NCBI GenBank assembly: GCA_041557595.1
Contig: JBFFGE010000055.1
Span: 1-24,690 of the forward strand
Source of the DNA: JAOTYV01 sp041557595
GTDB taxonomy: Bacteria; Pseudomonadota; Alphaproteobacteria; UBA8366
Direction: 5' to 3'
Length of the DNA: 24,690 bases
Part shown: piece by piece, positions 14,925 to 23,205 of the stretch
How positions within the stretch are numbered: position 1 is the first letter of the stretch
Layout: every line of letters starts with the position of its first letter
Made by a program: the position numbers and the translations under genes
Notes under the pieces: generated by a model
The model's input: only the letters and a program-made list of their open reading frames with translations
Told to the model about the DNA's origin: nothing
The model's database searches: none

Positions 14925-15725
14925 ATGGCCAGCCCAACGCTAATCGGTATCGCGTCCGCGGTCGCCCTGGTTCCGGCGACGCTGGCCGCTTTCCGGACAA
15001 AGACCGGGCGGGATTTCCAATTCTGGCTGCTTATCGCGGTCGCGGCCTGTGGGCCGGCGGTCTGGCTGTCGACGCAGCACGTTGCGGGCTGGCATACCGG
15101 GTTTGCGGCGGCGCTTTGGGTAACCATTGCCGTGTGCCTGCTGGTTTTCGCAGGATTGGCGGCATTCGGCCGCGATGCCTGGCGTCTGGCGCCCCTGCTG
15201 ATGCCGTACCTGCTTCTGCTGGCGGTCATCGCCGCGATTTGGAACCAGGCGCCCGCGAAGCCGATGCCGACGGCCGCGCCGCCGGTTTGGGTCATTCTGC
15301 ACATCGTCGCCTCGGTGGTCACCTACGCCCTGCTGACGCTCGCGGCGATTGCCGGCGCCGCGGTGGTGGTGCAGGAGCGGGCGCTGCGTCAGAAGCGCCG
15401 GGGCGGGCTGGTGGAGCGACTACCGTCGGTCGCGGATGCGGAAGTGCTGGAGTTACGCCTCCTGATGGCGGCGGAGGCGGTGCTGGGCATCGGCCTGGCC
15501 AGCGGTGTGGCGATGCAATTCTTTGCGACCGGGGACCTGCTGATTCTGAGCCATAAAACGATCCTCACCATAGTAGCTTTCGGGGTGATCGGCGGCCTGC
15601 TTGCTTGCCATTTTCGTAGCGGACTACGGGGGCGGCGCGCCGCCCGCTATGTTCTTCTCGGCCATCTTCTTGTTACACTGGGATATCCTGGCGTTAAGTT
15701 CGTTACCGACGTTATTCTCGCCTAG
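14925..15725 (+). CDS. CcsA/YpjD (HemX-like) cytochrome c assembly family membrane protein
   Basis: Integral membrane protein, 266 aa, with about eight hydrophobic helices. The C-terminal half resembles the YpjD/CcsA branch of the cytochrome c assembly family. It has a conserved His in ILHIVASVVTYALLTLAAIAG, then VVVQERALRQKR, LPSVADAEVLELRL, SHKTILTIVAFGVIGGLL with its second conserved His, and the closing GLRGRRAARY and GYPGVKFVTDVIL. The family includes haem-handling proteins, but the precise role of YpjD-type members is poorly known. Two ATGs lie in tandem at 14922 and 14925; GAGGA at 14916-14920 favours the second. It is divergent from ispDF, with TGCTATAGC (14841-14849) as a possible extended -10. 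Confidence 0.85.
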   Translation: MASPTLIGIASAVALVPATLAAFRTKTGRDFQFWLLIAVAACGPAVWLSTQHVAGWHTGFAAALWVTIAVCLLVFAGLAAFGRDAWRLAPLLMPYLLLLAVIAAIWNQAPAKPMPTAAPPVWVILHIVASVVTYALLTLAAIAGAAVVVQERALRQKRRGGLVERLPSVADAEVLELRLLMAAEAVLGIGLASGVAMQFFATGDLLILSHKTILTIVAFGVIGGLLACHFRSGLRGRRAARYVLLGHLLVTLGYPGVKFVTDVILA

Positions 15726-15771
15726 GATAACGGTCCAGGGCGCTATCCATGCCTCCTGATAGACGGAGGTG

Positions 15772-15799
15772 TTGTACTTGGCGAAAATCCCGCTATCAT
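15772..15799 (+). promoter_or_regulatory. Sigma-70-like promoter of the dusB-ntrBC operon
   Basis: TTGTAC (15772-15777) and TATCAT (15794-15799) are separated by 16 bp, each one base from consensus, 38 bp before the dusB ATG. No sigma-54 site (TGGCAC-N5-TTGCA) is visible here. Confidence 0.6.
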
Positions 15800-15836
15800 G
15801 CCTATAAAATGCGCAATGATTGAGGGTGCCTCTTAA

Positions 15837-16826
15837 ATGGGCATAAGGATTGGCCCGATCGAATTGGACAGCCGTGTCGTTCTGGCGCCGATGTCGGGCG
15901 TGACGGATCGGCCGTTTCGCCGCCTGGTCAAGCAACTGGGGGGCGGCCTGGTGGTGTCCGAGATGATCGCAAGCGCCGCGATGGTGCGGTCGATCCGAAG
16001 CGAAATGCGCAAGATTTCAAACAATTGCGCGGAAGAATTTCCAATGTCGGTGCAACTTGCCGGTCATGACCCCGCGGTGATGGCTGAAGCGGCCCGGCTC
16101 AATGTCGACCGGGGCGCGGCGATCATCGACATCAATTTCGGCTGCCCGGCCAAGAAGGTGACGAACAAGCTCTCGGGATCGGCGATCTTGCAGGATGAGC
16201 GGTTGGCCGCGCGCATCATGGAGGCGACGGTTCGGGCGGTGGACATCCCGGTTACGGTCAAAATGCGCACTGGTTGGGACGACGATAACCGAAACGCGCC
16301 GGAAATAGCCCGCATTGCCGAAGAATGCGGCGTGCAGATGATATCGGTGCATGGCCGGACCCGCTGCCAATTCTACAAAGGCCGGGCAGATTGGAAATTT
16401 ATCCGAAATATCAAAAAGATGGTTTCAATTCCGGTCATCGCGAACGGCGATATCCTGACACCCGAGGATGCAGACCGATGCCTTGCGGAGTCCGGCGCGG
16501 ATGGCGTCATGGTTGGCCGGGGGGTACAGGGAAAACCCTGGTTTATCAATCAATTGAGCCATTATCTCGAGTCCGGGGCAATGCCCGGCGCACCGACCGC
16601 TATGGAGAAAAAGGAAATCGTCCTGCAGCATTATGAGGAGCTGTTGCGATATTACGGGGAATACTCCGGTATTCGCGTCGCCCGCAAACATTTATGCTGG
16701 TATAGCAGCGGATTGGACTACTCTTCTGAATTTCGCCGCGAAGTGAGCCGGGCCGACGATCCGGTCATGGTCGCCGCCGCCATCGAACGATATTTCACCC
16801 CGCCGGACGACCGGATTGCGGCCTGA
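15837..16826 (+). CDS. dusB: tRNA-dihydrouridine synthase (NifR3/DusB family)
   Basis: FMN enzyme reducing uridine to dihydrouridine in the tRNA D-loop, using NADPH. The 329-aa protein has LAPMSGVTDRPFRRL near the N-terminus, VQLAGHDP, and DINFGCPAKKV with the catalytic acid Cys103. It also has KMRTGWDDDNRNAPEIA, SVHGRTRCQFYKGRADW, VIANGDI and GADGVMVGRGVQGKPWF, all in family order. GAGGG (15822-15826) precedes the ATG. It is directly upstream of ntrB with a 1-nt gap, the nifR3-ntrB-ntrC arrangement first known from Rhodobacter and rhizobia. Placement with nitrogen regulators does not itself imply a regulatory function. Confidence 0.96.
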   Translation: MGIRIGPIELDSRVVLAPMSGVTDRPFRRLVKQLGGGLVVSEMIASAAMVRSIRSEMRKISNNCAEEFPMSVQLAGHDPAVMAEAARLNVDRGAAIIDINFGCPAKKVTNKLSGSAILQDERLAARIMEATVRAVDIPVTVKMRTGWDDDNRNAPEIARIAEECGVQMISVHGRTRCQFYKGRADWKFIRNIKKMVSIPVIANGDILTPEDADRCLAESGADGVMVGRGVQGKPWFINQLSHYLESGAMPGAPTAMEKKEIVLQHYEELLRYYGEYSGIRVARKHLCWYSSGLDYSSEFRREVSRADDPVMVAAAIERYFTPPDDRIAA

Positions 16827-16827
16827 A

Positions 16828-17946
16828 ATGGCCACGGCGATCAGTGAGGAATCGGGCCCTGGCGTAAAGGGGATGAGCGACGGGCTGATCCTGGCCGCCA
16901 TGCCGAACCCGGTTGTCGTGGTCGATCATGCGGACAATATTTGCCAACTCAACCCTGCGGCCGAGCAGTTTTTCAGCGGCAGCGCCGCAACCCTCAAGGG
17001 GATGAGCCTTCAGGAACTCATTCCTCATGACAGCCCGCTTCTGGCCTTGGTGCACCGGATCCGGCGTCGCCGGCAGAGTATGTCGGAAACCGGGATCCGG
17101 TTGGCGACGCCGCGGATTGGCGCCCATCTCGTCACCATTGATGGCGCGCCGATGGGAGACGCCGCCGAATTTGTGATCTTGACGCTGCATGAACGGTCCA
17201 TTGCGGGCCGGATCGATCAGTCCCTGATGCACCGCGACGCGGCGCGTTCGGTAACCGCGATGGCGGCAATTCTGGCGCATGAAATCAAGAACCCGCTGTC
17301 TGGCGTCCGGGGTGCGGCGCAACTGCTCGAGCAGGATGGCGCGGGACCGCAGGAACTGACGACCCTGATCATCGATGAGGTCGACCGGATTTGCCAGTTG
17401 GTCGACCGCTTCGAAGTATTTTCGGATCGGCCGCCGATAGAGCGGATGCCGGTTAATATTCATGAGGTATTAGAGCATGTTAACCGCCTGGCCCGAAACG
17501 GTTTCGCCCGCCATCTGACGCTGACCGAGCGCTACGACCCGTCCTTGCCGCCGGTATACGGCGATCGCGATCAACTCATCCAGATATTTCTGAATCTTGT
17601 TAAGAACGCGGCCGAGGCGGCACCGAAGGAAAACGGCGAAATCGTTATTTCGACGGCATTTCAACAAGGTATCCGTCTGGCGGCGCCGGGTACCGATAGC
17701 CGTATCGCGTTACCGCTTGTCGTGTCGATTCAGGACAATGGAGAGGGCATCCCGGAAGATCTGCGGCGACAAATATTCGACCCCTTCATTACCACCAAAC
17801 TGGGCGGTTCGGGGCTGGGGCTCGCGCTGGTCGCCAAGCTGATCGGCGAACATGGCGGCGCGATCGACCTGGAAAGCAAGCCCCGACGGACGGTGTTTCG
17901 CGTCATGCTGCCGGTCGTGAAATCAACGGAGACGGAACATGAGTGA
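16828..17946 (+). CDS. ntrB: Nitrogen regulation sensor histidine kinase NtrB
   Basis: Cytosolic kinase/phosphatase that controls NtrC phosphorylation according to nitrogen status, normally through PII proteins. The 372-aa protein has a PAS domain (about 18-125, ILAAMPNPVVVVDHADNI), the H-box LAHEIKNPLSGVRGAAQLL with phosphorylated His151, the N-box FLNLVKNAAEA, and the ATP-binding QDNGEGIPED and GGSGLGLALVAKLIGEHGG. There are no transmembrane helices, as expected. I use the ATG at 16828, one base after the dusB stop; an in-frame TTG at 16816 lies inside dusB. It overlaps ntrC by 8 bp, indicating coupling. Confidence 0.95.
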   Translation: MATAISEESGPGVKGMSDGLILAAMPNPVVVVDHADNICQLNPAAEQFFSGSAATLKGMSLQELIPHDSPLLALVHRIRRRRQSMSETGIRLATPRIGAHLVTIDGAPMGDAAEFVILTLHERSIAGRIDQSLMHRDAARSVTAMAAILAHEIKNPLSGVRGAAQLLEQDGAGPQELTTLIIDEVDRICQLVDRFEVFSDRPPIERMPVNIHEVLEHVNRLARNGFARHLTLTERYDPSLPPVYGDRDQLIQIFLNLVKNAAEAAPKENGEIVISTAFQQGIRLAAPGTDSRIALPLVVSIQDNGEGIPEDLRRQIFDPFITTKLGGSGLGLALVAKLIGEHGGAIDLESKPRRTVFRVMLPVVKSTETEHE

Positions 17947-19384
17947 GCCGGTGGTCTTGATTGCCGACGACGATCAGGCCATCCGGACGGTCTTGACGCA
18001 GGCGCTCGGGCGCGCCGGATACGATGTCCGCAGCACCGGCAATGCCGCGACGCTTTGGCGCTGGATCACCGACGGGGAGGGCGATCTGGTGATTACCGAC
18101 GTCGTCATGCCGGACGAGAACGGCCTGGATTTAATCCCTCGCATCCGCAAGCTGCGGCCGGGGTTGCGGGTGATCGCGATGAGCGCCCAAAACACGCTGC
18201 TTACCGCGGTCAAGGCGGCCGAGCGCGGCGCCTTCGAATATTTGCCAAAACCGTTCGACCTCAACGAATTGTTGAATTTGGTGAAACGTGCGCTCGCCGA
18301 GTCGCGGCGCCGCGATATCGCGGACGCCACCGCGGATGACGCACAGGAAACCTTGCCGCTGATCGGGCGTTCGCCCGCGATGCAGGATATCTATCGCGTC
18401 CTGGCCCGGTTAATGGCGACGGATCTGACGGTTCTGATCGCCGGCGAATCCGGAACCGGCAAGGAGCTGGTGGCCCGCGCGCTGCACGATTATGGAAAAC
18501 GGCGCAATGCGCCTTTCGTGGCGATCAATATGGCCGCGATCCCGAAGGAATTGATCGAAAGCGAACTCTTCGGGCACGAAAAAGGCGCATTTACCGGGGC
18601 GAACGCGCGCTACGCGGGACGGTTCGAGCAGGCGGAAGGCGGAACGCTGTTTCTCGATGAAATCGGCGATATGCCGCTGGAGGCGCAAACCCGGCTGCTG
18701 CGCGTCCTGCAGGAGGGTGAGTTCACGACGGTCGGGGGCAGGCGGTCCATTCGCGCGAACGCCCGGATCATTGCCGCGACGCACCGCGATATCGGATTGC
18801 TCGTGCGCCAGGGACTGTTTCGCGAGGATTTGTACTATCGACTGAACGTCGTGCCCGTTCGCCTGCCGCCGCTGCGGCAGCGGCTGGAAGACATTCCCGA
18901 TCTGGTGCGCCATTTCCTGTCCGTCGTGACGTCGGAGGGTCTCCCCAGCAAATCGTTGGACACCGCCGCGATGGACCGGCTCAAGAAGCATCGCTGGACG
19001 GGCAATGTTCGCGAACTGGAAAATCTCATCCGGCGGCTCGCCGCGCTGCACGCGCAGGAAGTGATTTCGATCGATATCATCGAAGCGGAATTAGCCGATG
19101 CGGCAACCGGGTCGGCGCCGGGCGAAATTCCGGCGGACGAGGATCTTTCGGCATCGGTGGAGCGGCATCTTAGGACCTATTTCGAGAGCCACGATCACGA
19201 TCCGCCCGCGCCGGGCCTGTACGACCGGGTCCTGCGCGAGGTCGAGCGCCCCTTGATCGAATTGAGCCTTGCCGCGACCCGGGGCAATCAGGTGCGGACC
19301 GCCCATCTGCTTGGTCTCAACCGGAATACGCTCCGCAAGAAGATACGCGACCTTGACATTTCAGTAGTCCGAAGGCCCCAATAG
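17939..19384 (+). CDS. ntrC: Nitrogen regulation response regulator NtrC (sigma-54 activator)
   Basis: Enhancer-binding activator of sigma-54 promoters for nitrogen assimilation, 481 aa. The receiver domain (1-about 120) has the acidic pocket DDD (10-12), phospho-acceptor Asp54 and Lys104. The AAA+ domain (about 140-380) has Walker A GESGTGKE (169-176), the sigma-54 contact motif GAFTGA (216-221), Walker B LFLDEIGD (237-244) and the sensor-II arginine in GNVREL. A Fis-type HTH closes the protein (TRGNQVRTAHLLGLNRNTLRKKI). All functional motifs are intact, in contrast to NtrX in the same cluster. Confidence 0.97.
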   Translation: MSEPVVLIADDDQAIRTVLTQALGRAGYDVRSTGNAATLWRWITDGEGDLVITDVVMPDENGLDLIPRIRKLRPGLRVIAMSAQNTLLTAVKAAERGAFEYLPKPFDLNELLNLVKRALAESRRRDIADATADDAQETLPLIGRSPAMQDIYRVLARLMATDLTVLIAGESGTGKELVARALHDYGKRRNAPFVAINMAAIPKELIESELFGHEKGAFTGANARYAGRFEQAEGGTLFLDEIGDMPLEAQTRLLRVLQEGEFTTVGGRRSIRANARIIAATHRDIGLLVRQGLFREDLYYRLNVVPVRLPPLRQRLEDIPDLVRHFLSVVTSEGLPSKSLDTAAMDRLKKHRWTGNVRELENLIRRLAALHAQEVISIDIIEAELADAATGSAPGEIPADEDLSASVERHLRTYFESHDHDPPAPGLYDRVLREVERPLIELSLAATRGNQVRTAHLLGLNRNTLRKKIRDLDISVVRRPQ

Positions 19385-19479
19385 CCGCACTCGGTGGTGG
19401 CGAACGACGTGATAACAAGGCACATCCTCAAGCACGGTTGAATACGGTTGCTGATCCCACAATCCGATCCATTGATAAA

Positions 19480-21774
19480 ATGACGACGGCCGAACAATCG
19501 GAGGCGGCGAAACCGCGTCTGGCGACGCGGCTTATCGCGTGGGCGCGTTCCTTGCATCTCGGCCGGGTCCTTGCGGTTTCGCTAGCCGTGGCGGCGCTCG
19601 TTTCGGTATCGGGCACTTTCGCCGCGATCCGCGGATTTTCGCCATTCGGTTCGGCGCCGGGGCAGGTGTTGCTCTGGCTGTATGCGGATTTGATCGTCCT
19701 GCTGGTTTTGGCGGCGGTCATCGGCTGGCGCGTCGTCGCCCTCTGGGTGCAGCGCCGTCGCGGATCCGCTGGCTCGCAGTTGCATGTCCGGCTGGTGCGG
19801 CTGTTCGGACTGGTATCGGTGGTGCCCGCCATCATCGTCGCCATCGCGTCGGTCATTTTCTTTAATTTCGGCCTGCAATCCTGGCTCAGCGGTCAAGTGC
19901 GAACCGCGCTGGAACAGTCGGTGGCGGTCGCCGAGGCGTATCTGTACGAGCACAAGCAAAATATCCGCGCGGACGTCCTCGCGATGGCCAAGGATCTCAA
20001 TCGCAATGCGATCGCGTTGGAGAACAATCCGGCGCTGTTCGGGCGCGTGGTGAATTTCCAGTCGAGCGTTCGCGAGTTGTCCGAAGCGGTCGTCTTCGAT
20101 GGCAGCGGGGAAGTGCTCGCGCGGTCGGGATTTTCCTATCTCCTGGAGATCGACCCGATCCCGTCCGACGAACTCGACAAGGCCCGCAAGGGTGAAGTGG
20201 CGATCATGACCAGCGTCGATGAAGACCGGGTGCGGGCGCTGATCCGGCTCGACGGATTTCTCGATCGTTATCTCTATGTCGGGCAAGTCATCGACCCGAG
20301 GGTTCTGGCGCACACCACCAATACAAGGGGCGCCGTCGAACGGTTCAGGCGGCTCGAGTTTCGCCGCGCCGACATGCAGATCAGCTTCGCCTTGGTCTAT
20401 GCCGGTCTGGCGCTGGTTTTGCTGATGGCATCTACCTGGGTGGGGCTCCTAATGGCGAGCCAGCTTTCCCGGCCGTTGAGCGCGCTAATCGCGGCGACGG
20501 AGCGCGTCCGGGCCGGCGACCTGACCGCGCGGGTTCCCGATTTGACCGCGCCCGACGAATTCGGGTCGCTGAGCCGGGCGTTCAATCGCATGACCAATGA
20601 TTTGCAGGAAAATCGCCGCGAGCTGCTAGAAGCGAACCGTCAGATGGATGACCGCCGTCGCTTTACGGAGGCCGTCCTGGAAGGAATTTCCGCCGGCGTT
20701 ATCGGCCTGGACGAAAAAGGCGTGATCAACCTGCCCAATCAATCGGCGGGCGATTTTCTCGGACTCGACCCGGACAAGATGGTCGGCCGGCCACTGGTCG
20801 AAATCGTGCCGGAAATTTCCGACTTGTTGGAGCAGGCGCGGGCGCAGCGCGGCGACCGGCCGGTCGAATCGGAGCTGAGACTGCAGCGATCGAAGGAAAC
20901 CCTGACCCTGCTTGTGCGGATCGCGGTCGAACGGGAAGGCGATGACATTACCGGTTATGTCATCACCTTCGACGACGTATCGGAACTGGTCGGCGCGCAG
21001 CGCAAGGCTGCCTGGGCGGACGTCGCCCGCAGGATCGCCCATGAAATCCGCAATCCGCTGACGCCGATCCAACTATCCGCGGAACGGCTGAAACGCAAAT
21101 ATCTGGGCGAGATTACCAGCGATCGTGAAACCTTCATTACCTGCACCGATACGATCGTCCGGCATGTCGGCGACATCGGTCGCATGGTGGACGAGTTTTC
21201 CAATTTCGCCCGGGTTCCCAAACCGGTCATTCGTATCGAGAACATATCGGATTTATGCCGCCAGGCCGTCTTCCTCCAACGCAATGCCGGTCACAATATT
21301 GAAATCGAAACGGAGCTGCCGGATGAGACGGTGTACTTTCGGTGCGACGGCCGGCAAATGGTTCAGGCCTTGACGAATTTGCTCCTGAATTCTACGGACG
21401 CTATCGAAGGCCGCGAGGGCGCCAATCCGGCTCCCGGAAAAATTGTGGTCCGGCTCGTTCAGGAGGATGACCGCGTGATCATTGAGGTCGAAGACAATGG
21501 CCGCGGATTGCCCGGAGAAGCCCGCGAACGTCTTACGGAGCCCTATTTCACGACACGCAAGAAGGGCACCGGATTAGGGTTGGCTATTGTCAAAAAGATT
21601 ATGGAAGACCATAACGGCCAACTGGTACTCGACGACGCTCCCAGTGGTGGCGCGCGGGCTCGGCTTGTGCTTCTCGGCACGCCGGTCGATGCAAAGGCCG
21701 CCGAATTGGCAGCAGCAGACGAGGAAGATCAACGAATGCAAGCGCGTGAACACGGCCTGACGGCGGGGAGATAG
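19480..21774 (+). CDS. ntrY: Membrane sensor histidine kinase NtrY
   Basis: Transmembrane kinase partner of NtrX, linked in alphaproteobacteria to nitrogen metabolism, redox state and envelope functions. From the ATG at 19480 it is 764 aa. There are three N-terminal transmembrane helices (about 30-50, 64-90 and 104-130), an extracytoplasmic region of about 165 residues, a fourth helix (about 301-327), and a HAMP linker (SQLSRPLSALIAATERVRAGDL...). A PAS domain follows (TEAVLEGISAGVIGLDEKG), then HisKA with His521 in RRIAHEIRNPLTPIQLSAERL and a HATPase with EDNGRGLPGEARERL and GTGLGLAIVKKIMEDHNG. An in-frame TTG at 19438 would add 14 residues; neither start has a good Shine-Dalgarno. NtrX begins 6 bp after the stop. 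Confidence 0.95.
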   Translation: MTTAEQSEAAKPRLATRLIAWARSLHLGRVLAVSLAVAALVSVSGTFAAIRGFSPFGSAPGQVLLWLYADLIVLLVLAAVIGWRVVALWVQRRRGSAGSQLHVRLVRLFGLVSVVPAIIVAIASVIFFNFGLQSWLSGQVRTALEQSVAVAEAYLYEHKQNIRADVLAMAKDLNRNAIALENNPALFGRVVNFQSSVRELSEAVVFDGSGEVLARSGFSYLLEIDPIPSDELDKARKGEVAIMTSVDEDRVRALIRLDGFLDRYLYVGQVIDPRVLAHTTNTRGAVERFRRLEFRRADMQISFALVYAGLALVLLMASTWVGLLMASQLSRPLSALIAATERVRAGDLTARVPDLTAPDEFGSLSRAFNRMTNDLQENRRELLEANRQMDDRRRFTEAVLEGISAGVIGLDEKGVINLPNQSAGDFLGLDPDKMVGRPLVEIVPEISDLLEQARAQRGDRPVESELRLQRSKETLTLLVRIAVEREGDDITGYVITFDDVSELVGAQRKAAWADVARRIAHEIRNPLTPIQLSAERLKRKYLGEITSDRETFITCTDTIVRHVGDIGRMVDEFSNFARVPKPVIRIENISDLCRQAVFLQRNAGHNIEIETELPDETVYFRCDGRQMVQALTNLLLNSTDAIEGREGANPAPGKIVVRLVQEDDRVIIEVEDNGRGLPGEARERLTEPYFTTRKKGTGLGLAIVKKIMEDHNGQLVLDDAPSGGARARLVLLGTPVDAKAAELAAADEEDQRMQAREHGLTAGR

Positions 21775-21780
21775 GACGCC

Positions 21781-23181
21781 ATGGCGACCGACATTCTGAT
21801 CGTCGATGACGAAGCGGACATCCGCAAGCTGATCGCCGGGATTCTGCAGGACGAGGGCTATCAAACTCGCGAAGCGGCCAATAGTAGCGAAGCCTATTCC
21901 GCGATTTCCGCCCGCCAGCCCAGTCTCATGATTCTCGATGTGTGGCTGCAGAACAGTCAGCATGACGGCTTGCAGATGCTCGATATGATCCGCGCGGAGA
22001 ATCCGGATCAGCAGGTCCTGATGATCAGCGGCCACGCCACCGTCGATATGGCGGTGCGGGCCACGAAAATGGGTGCGTATGATTTCCTGACGAAACCGTT
22101 CAAATCCGACGTCTTGCTGCACACGATCGAGCGCGCCGTAGAGGATTCCCGGCTGCGCCGGGAAAATCGGGAGCTGCAGGAACAGGTCGGCGGGCCGCTT
22201 ACGGATCTGACCGGCAATTCGCCCATGGTCAATCAACTGCGCCAGGCCCTGGCCAAAGTTGCGCCCACCGACAGCAGGGTCCTGATTACCGGCTCGCCCG
22301 GCTCGGGCAAGAGCTGCGTCGCGCGGCTTCTGCACGGCCAATCGATGCGCGCGGCCGGCCCCTTTGTCATATTGAATTGCGCCGGCCTCGAGCCCGATCG
22401 ACTGGAAGTATCCTTGTTCGGATCGGAAGCGAAAGACGATACGCCGCGCCGCATCGGCGTGCTGGAGCAGGCGCATGGCGGCACGTTGTTGCTCGATGAA
22501 ATCGCCGATATGCCGCTCGAGACCCAGGCCAAGATCGTTCGGGTGCTGCACAAACCCCGATTCCAACGAATTGGCGGCGATCGTTGGGTCGAGGTCGACG
22601 TTCGCGTCATTGCGACGACCAATCGCGATCTCACTCAGGAAATCCAACTCGGACAGTTTCGCGAGGATTTGTACTATCGCCTGAACGTCGTGCCGCTGTT
22701 CGTGCCGTCGTTGATCGCCCGCGTTTCGGACATCCCGGCCTTGGCGATGGATCTCATGGAACGCGCGGCGATGGCGAAAGGCAAGAGTTCGCGGCGCATT
22801 TCCGAAGACGCGTTGATCGCATTGCAGGCGCATGACTGGCCCGGCAATATTTGGGAACTGGCCAATGCGATCGAGCGCCTGTTGCTGGCCGATACGGACG
22901 ATCCGGACGCGCCGGTGCGCGCGGAATTGGTGGCGGAGGCGATCGGCAATAATTCGCAGGACTTTCTGAAATCCGATCCGGCCTTCGGCATCATGAACCA
23001 GCCTCTGCGCGAAGCGCGCGAGGAATTCGAGCGCCAATACCTGACATTTCACCTGGCCCGGTTTGGCGGCAACATCAGCCGTACCGCCGTCTTTGTCGGA
23101 ATGGACCGCGCGGCGCTGCACCGGAAATTGAAGGGCCTGGGCGTGCACAATGCGGAACGGACGCATAAAGCCGATGCGTAG
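21781..23181 (+). CDS. ntrX: NtrX-type response regulator with degenerate sigma-54 activation domain
   Basis: Response regulator paired with NtrY, 466 aa. The receiver domain has DDE (9-11), phospho-acceptor Asp53 and Lys105. The AAA+ domain retains Walker A GSPGSGKS (171-178) and Walker B LLLDEIAD (236-243). Where NtrC has GAFTGA, NtrX has SLFGSEAKDDTPRRIG (211-226) with no such loop. The usual GNVREL sensor-II motif reads GNIWEL, with Trp358 for Arg. A Fis-type HTH is present at the end (FGGNISRTAVFVGMDRAALHRKL). This suggests DNA binding and phosphorylation-dependent oligomerisation without classical sigma-54 contact. The missing GAFTGA is, to my knowledge, a recurrent trait of alphaproteobacterial NtrX. 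Confidence 0.95.
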   Translation: MATDILIVDDEADIRKLIAGILQDEGYQTREAANSSEAYSAISARQPSLMILDVWLQNSQHDGLQMLDMIRAENPDQQVLMISGHATVDMAVRATKMGAYDFLTKPFKSDVLLHTIERAVEDSRLRRENRELQEQVGGPLTDLTGNSPMVNQLRQALAKVAPTDSRVLITGSPGSGKSCVARLLHGQSMRAAGPFVILNCAGLEPDRLEVSLFGSEAKDDTPRRIGVLEQAHGGTLLLDEIADMPLETQAKIVRVLHKPRFQRIGGDRWVEVDVRVIATTNRDLTQEIQLGQFREDLYYRLNVVPLFVPSLIARVSDIPALAMDLMERAAMAKGKSSRRISEDALIALQAHDWPGNIWELANAIERLLLADTDDPDAPVRAELVAEAIGNNSQDFLKSDPAFGIMNQPLREAREEFERQYLTFHLARFGGNISRTAVFVGMDRAALHRKLKGLGVHNAERTHKADA

Positions 23182-23205
23182 CCGGCGTGGCAGCGGACGC
23201 GTCCG

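Noticed and set aside
15751..15770. CCTCC/GGAGG inverted repeat after the YpjD-like gene as a terminator
   Set aside because: Only 5 bp of stem with an 8-nt loop and no T-run; too weak to list as a terminator.
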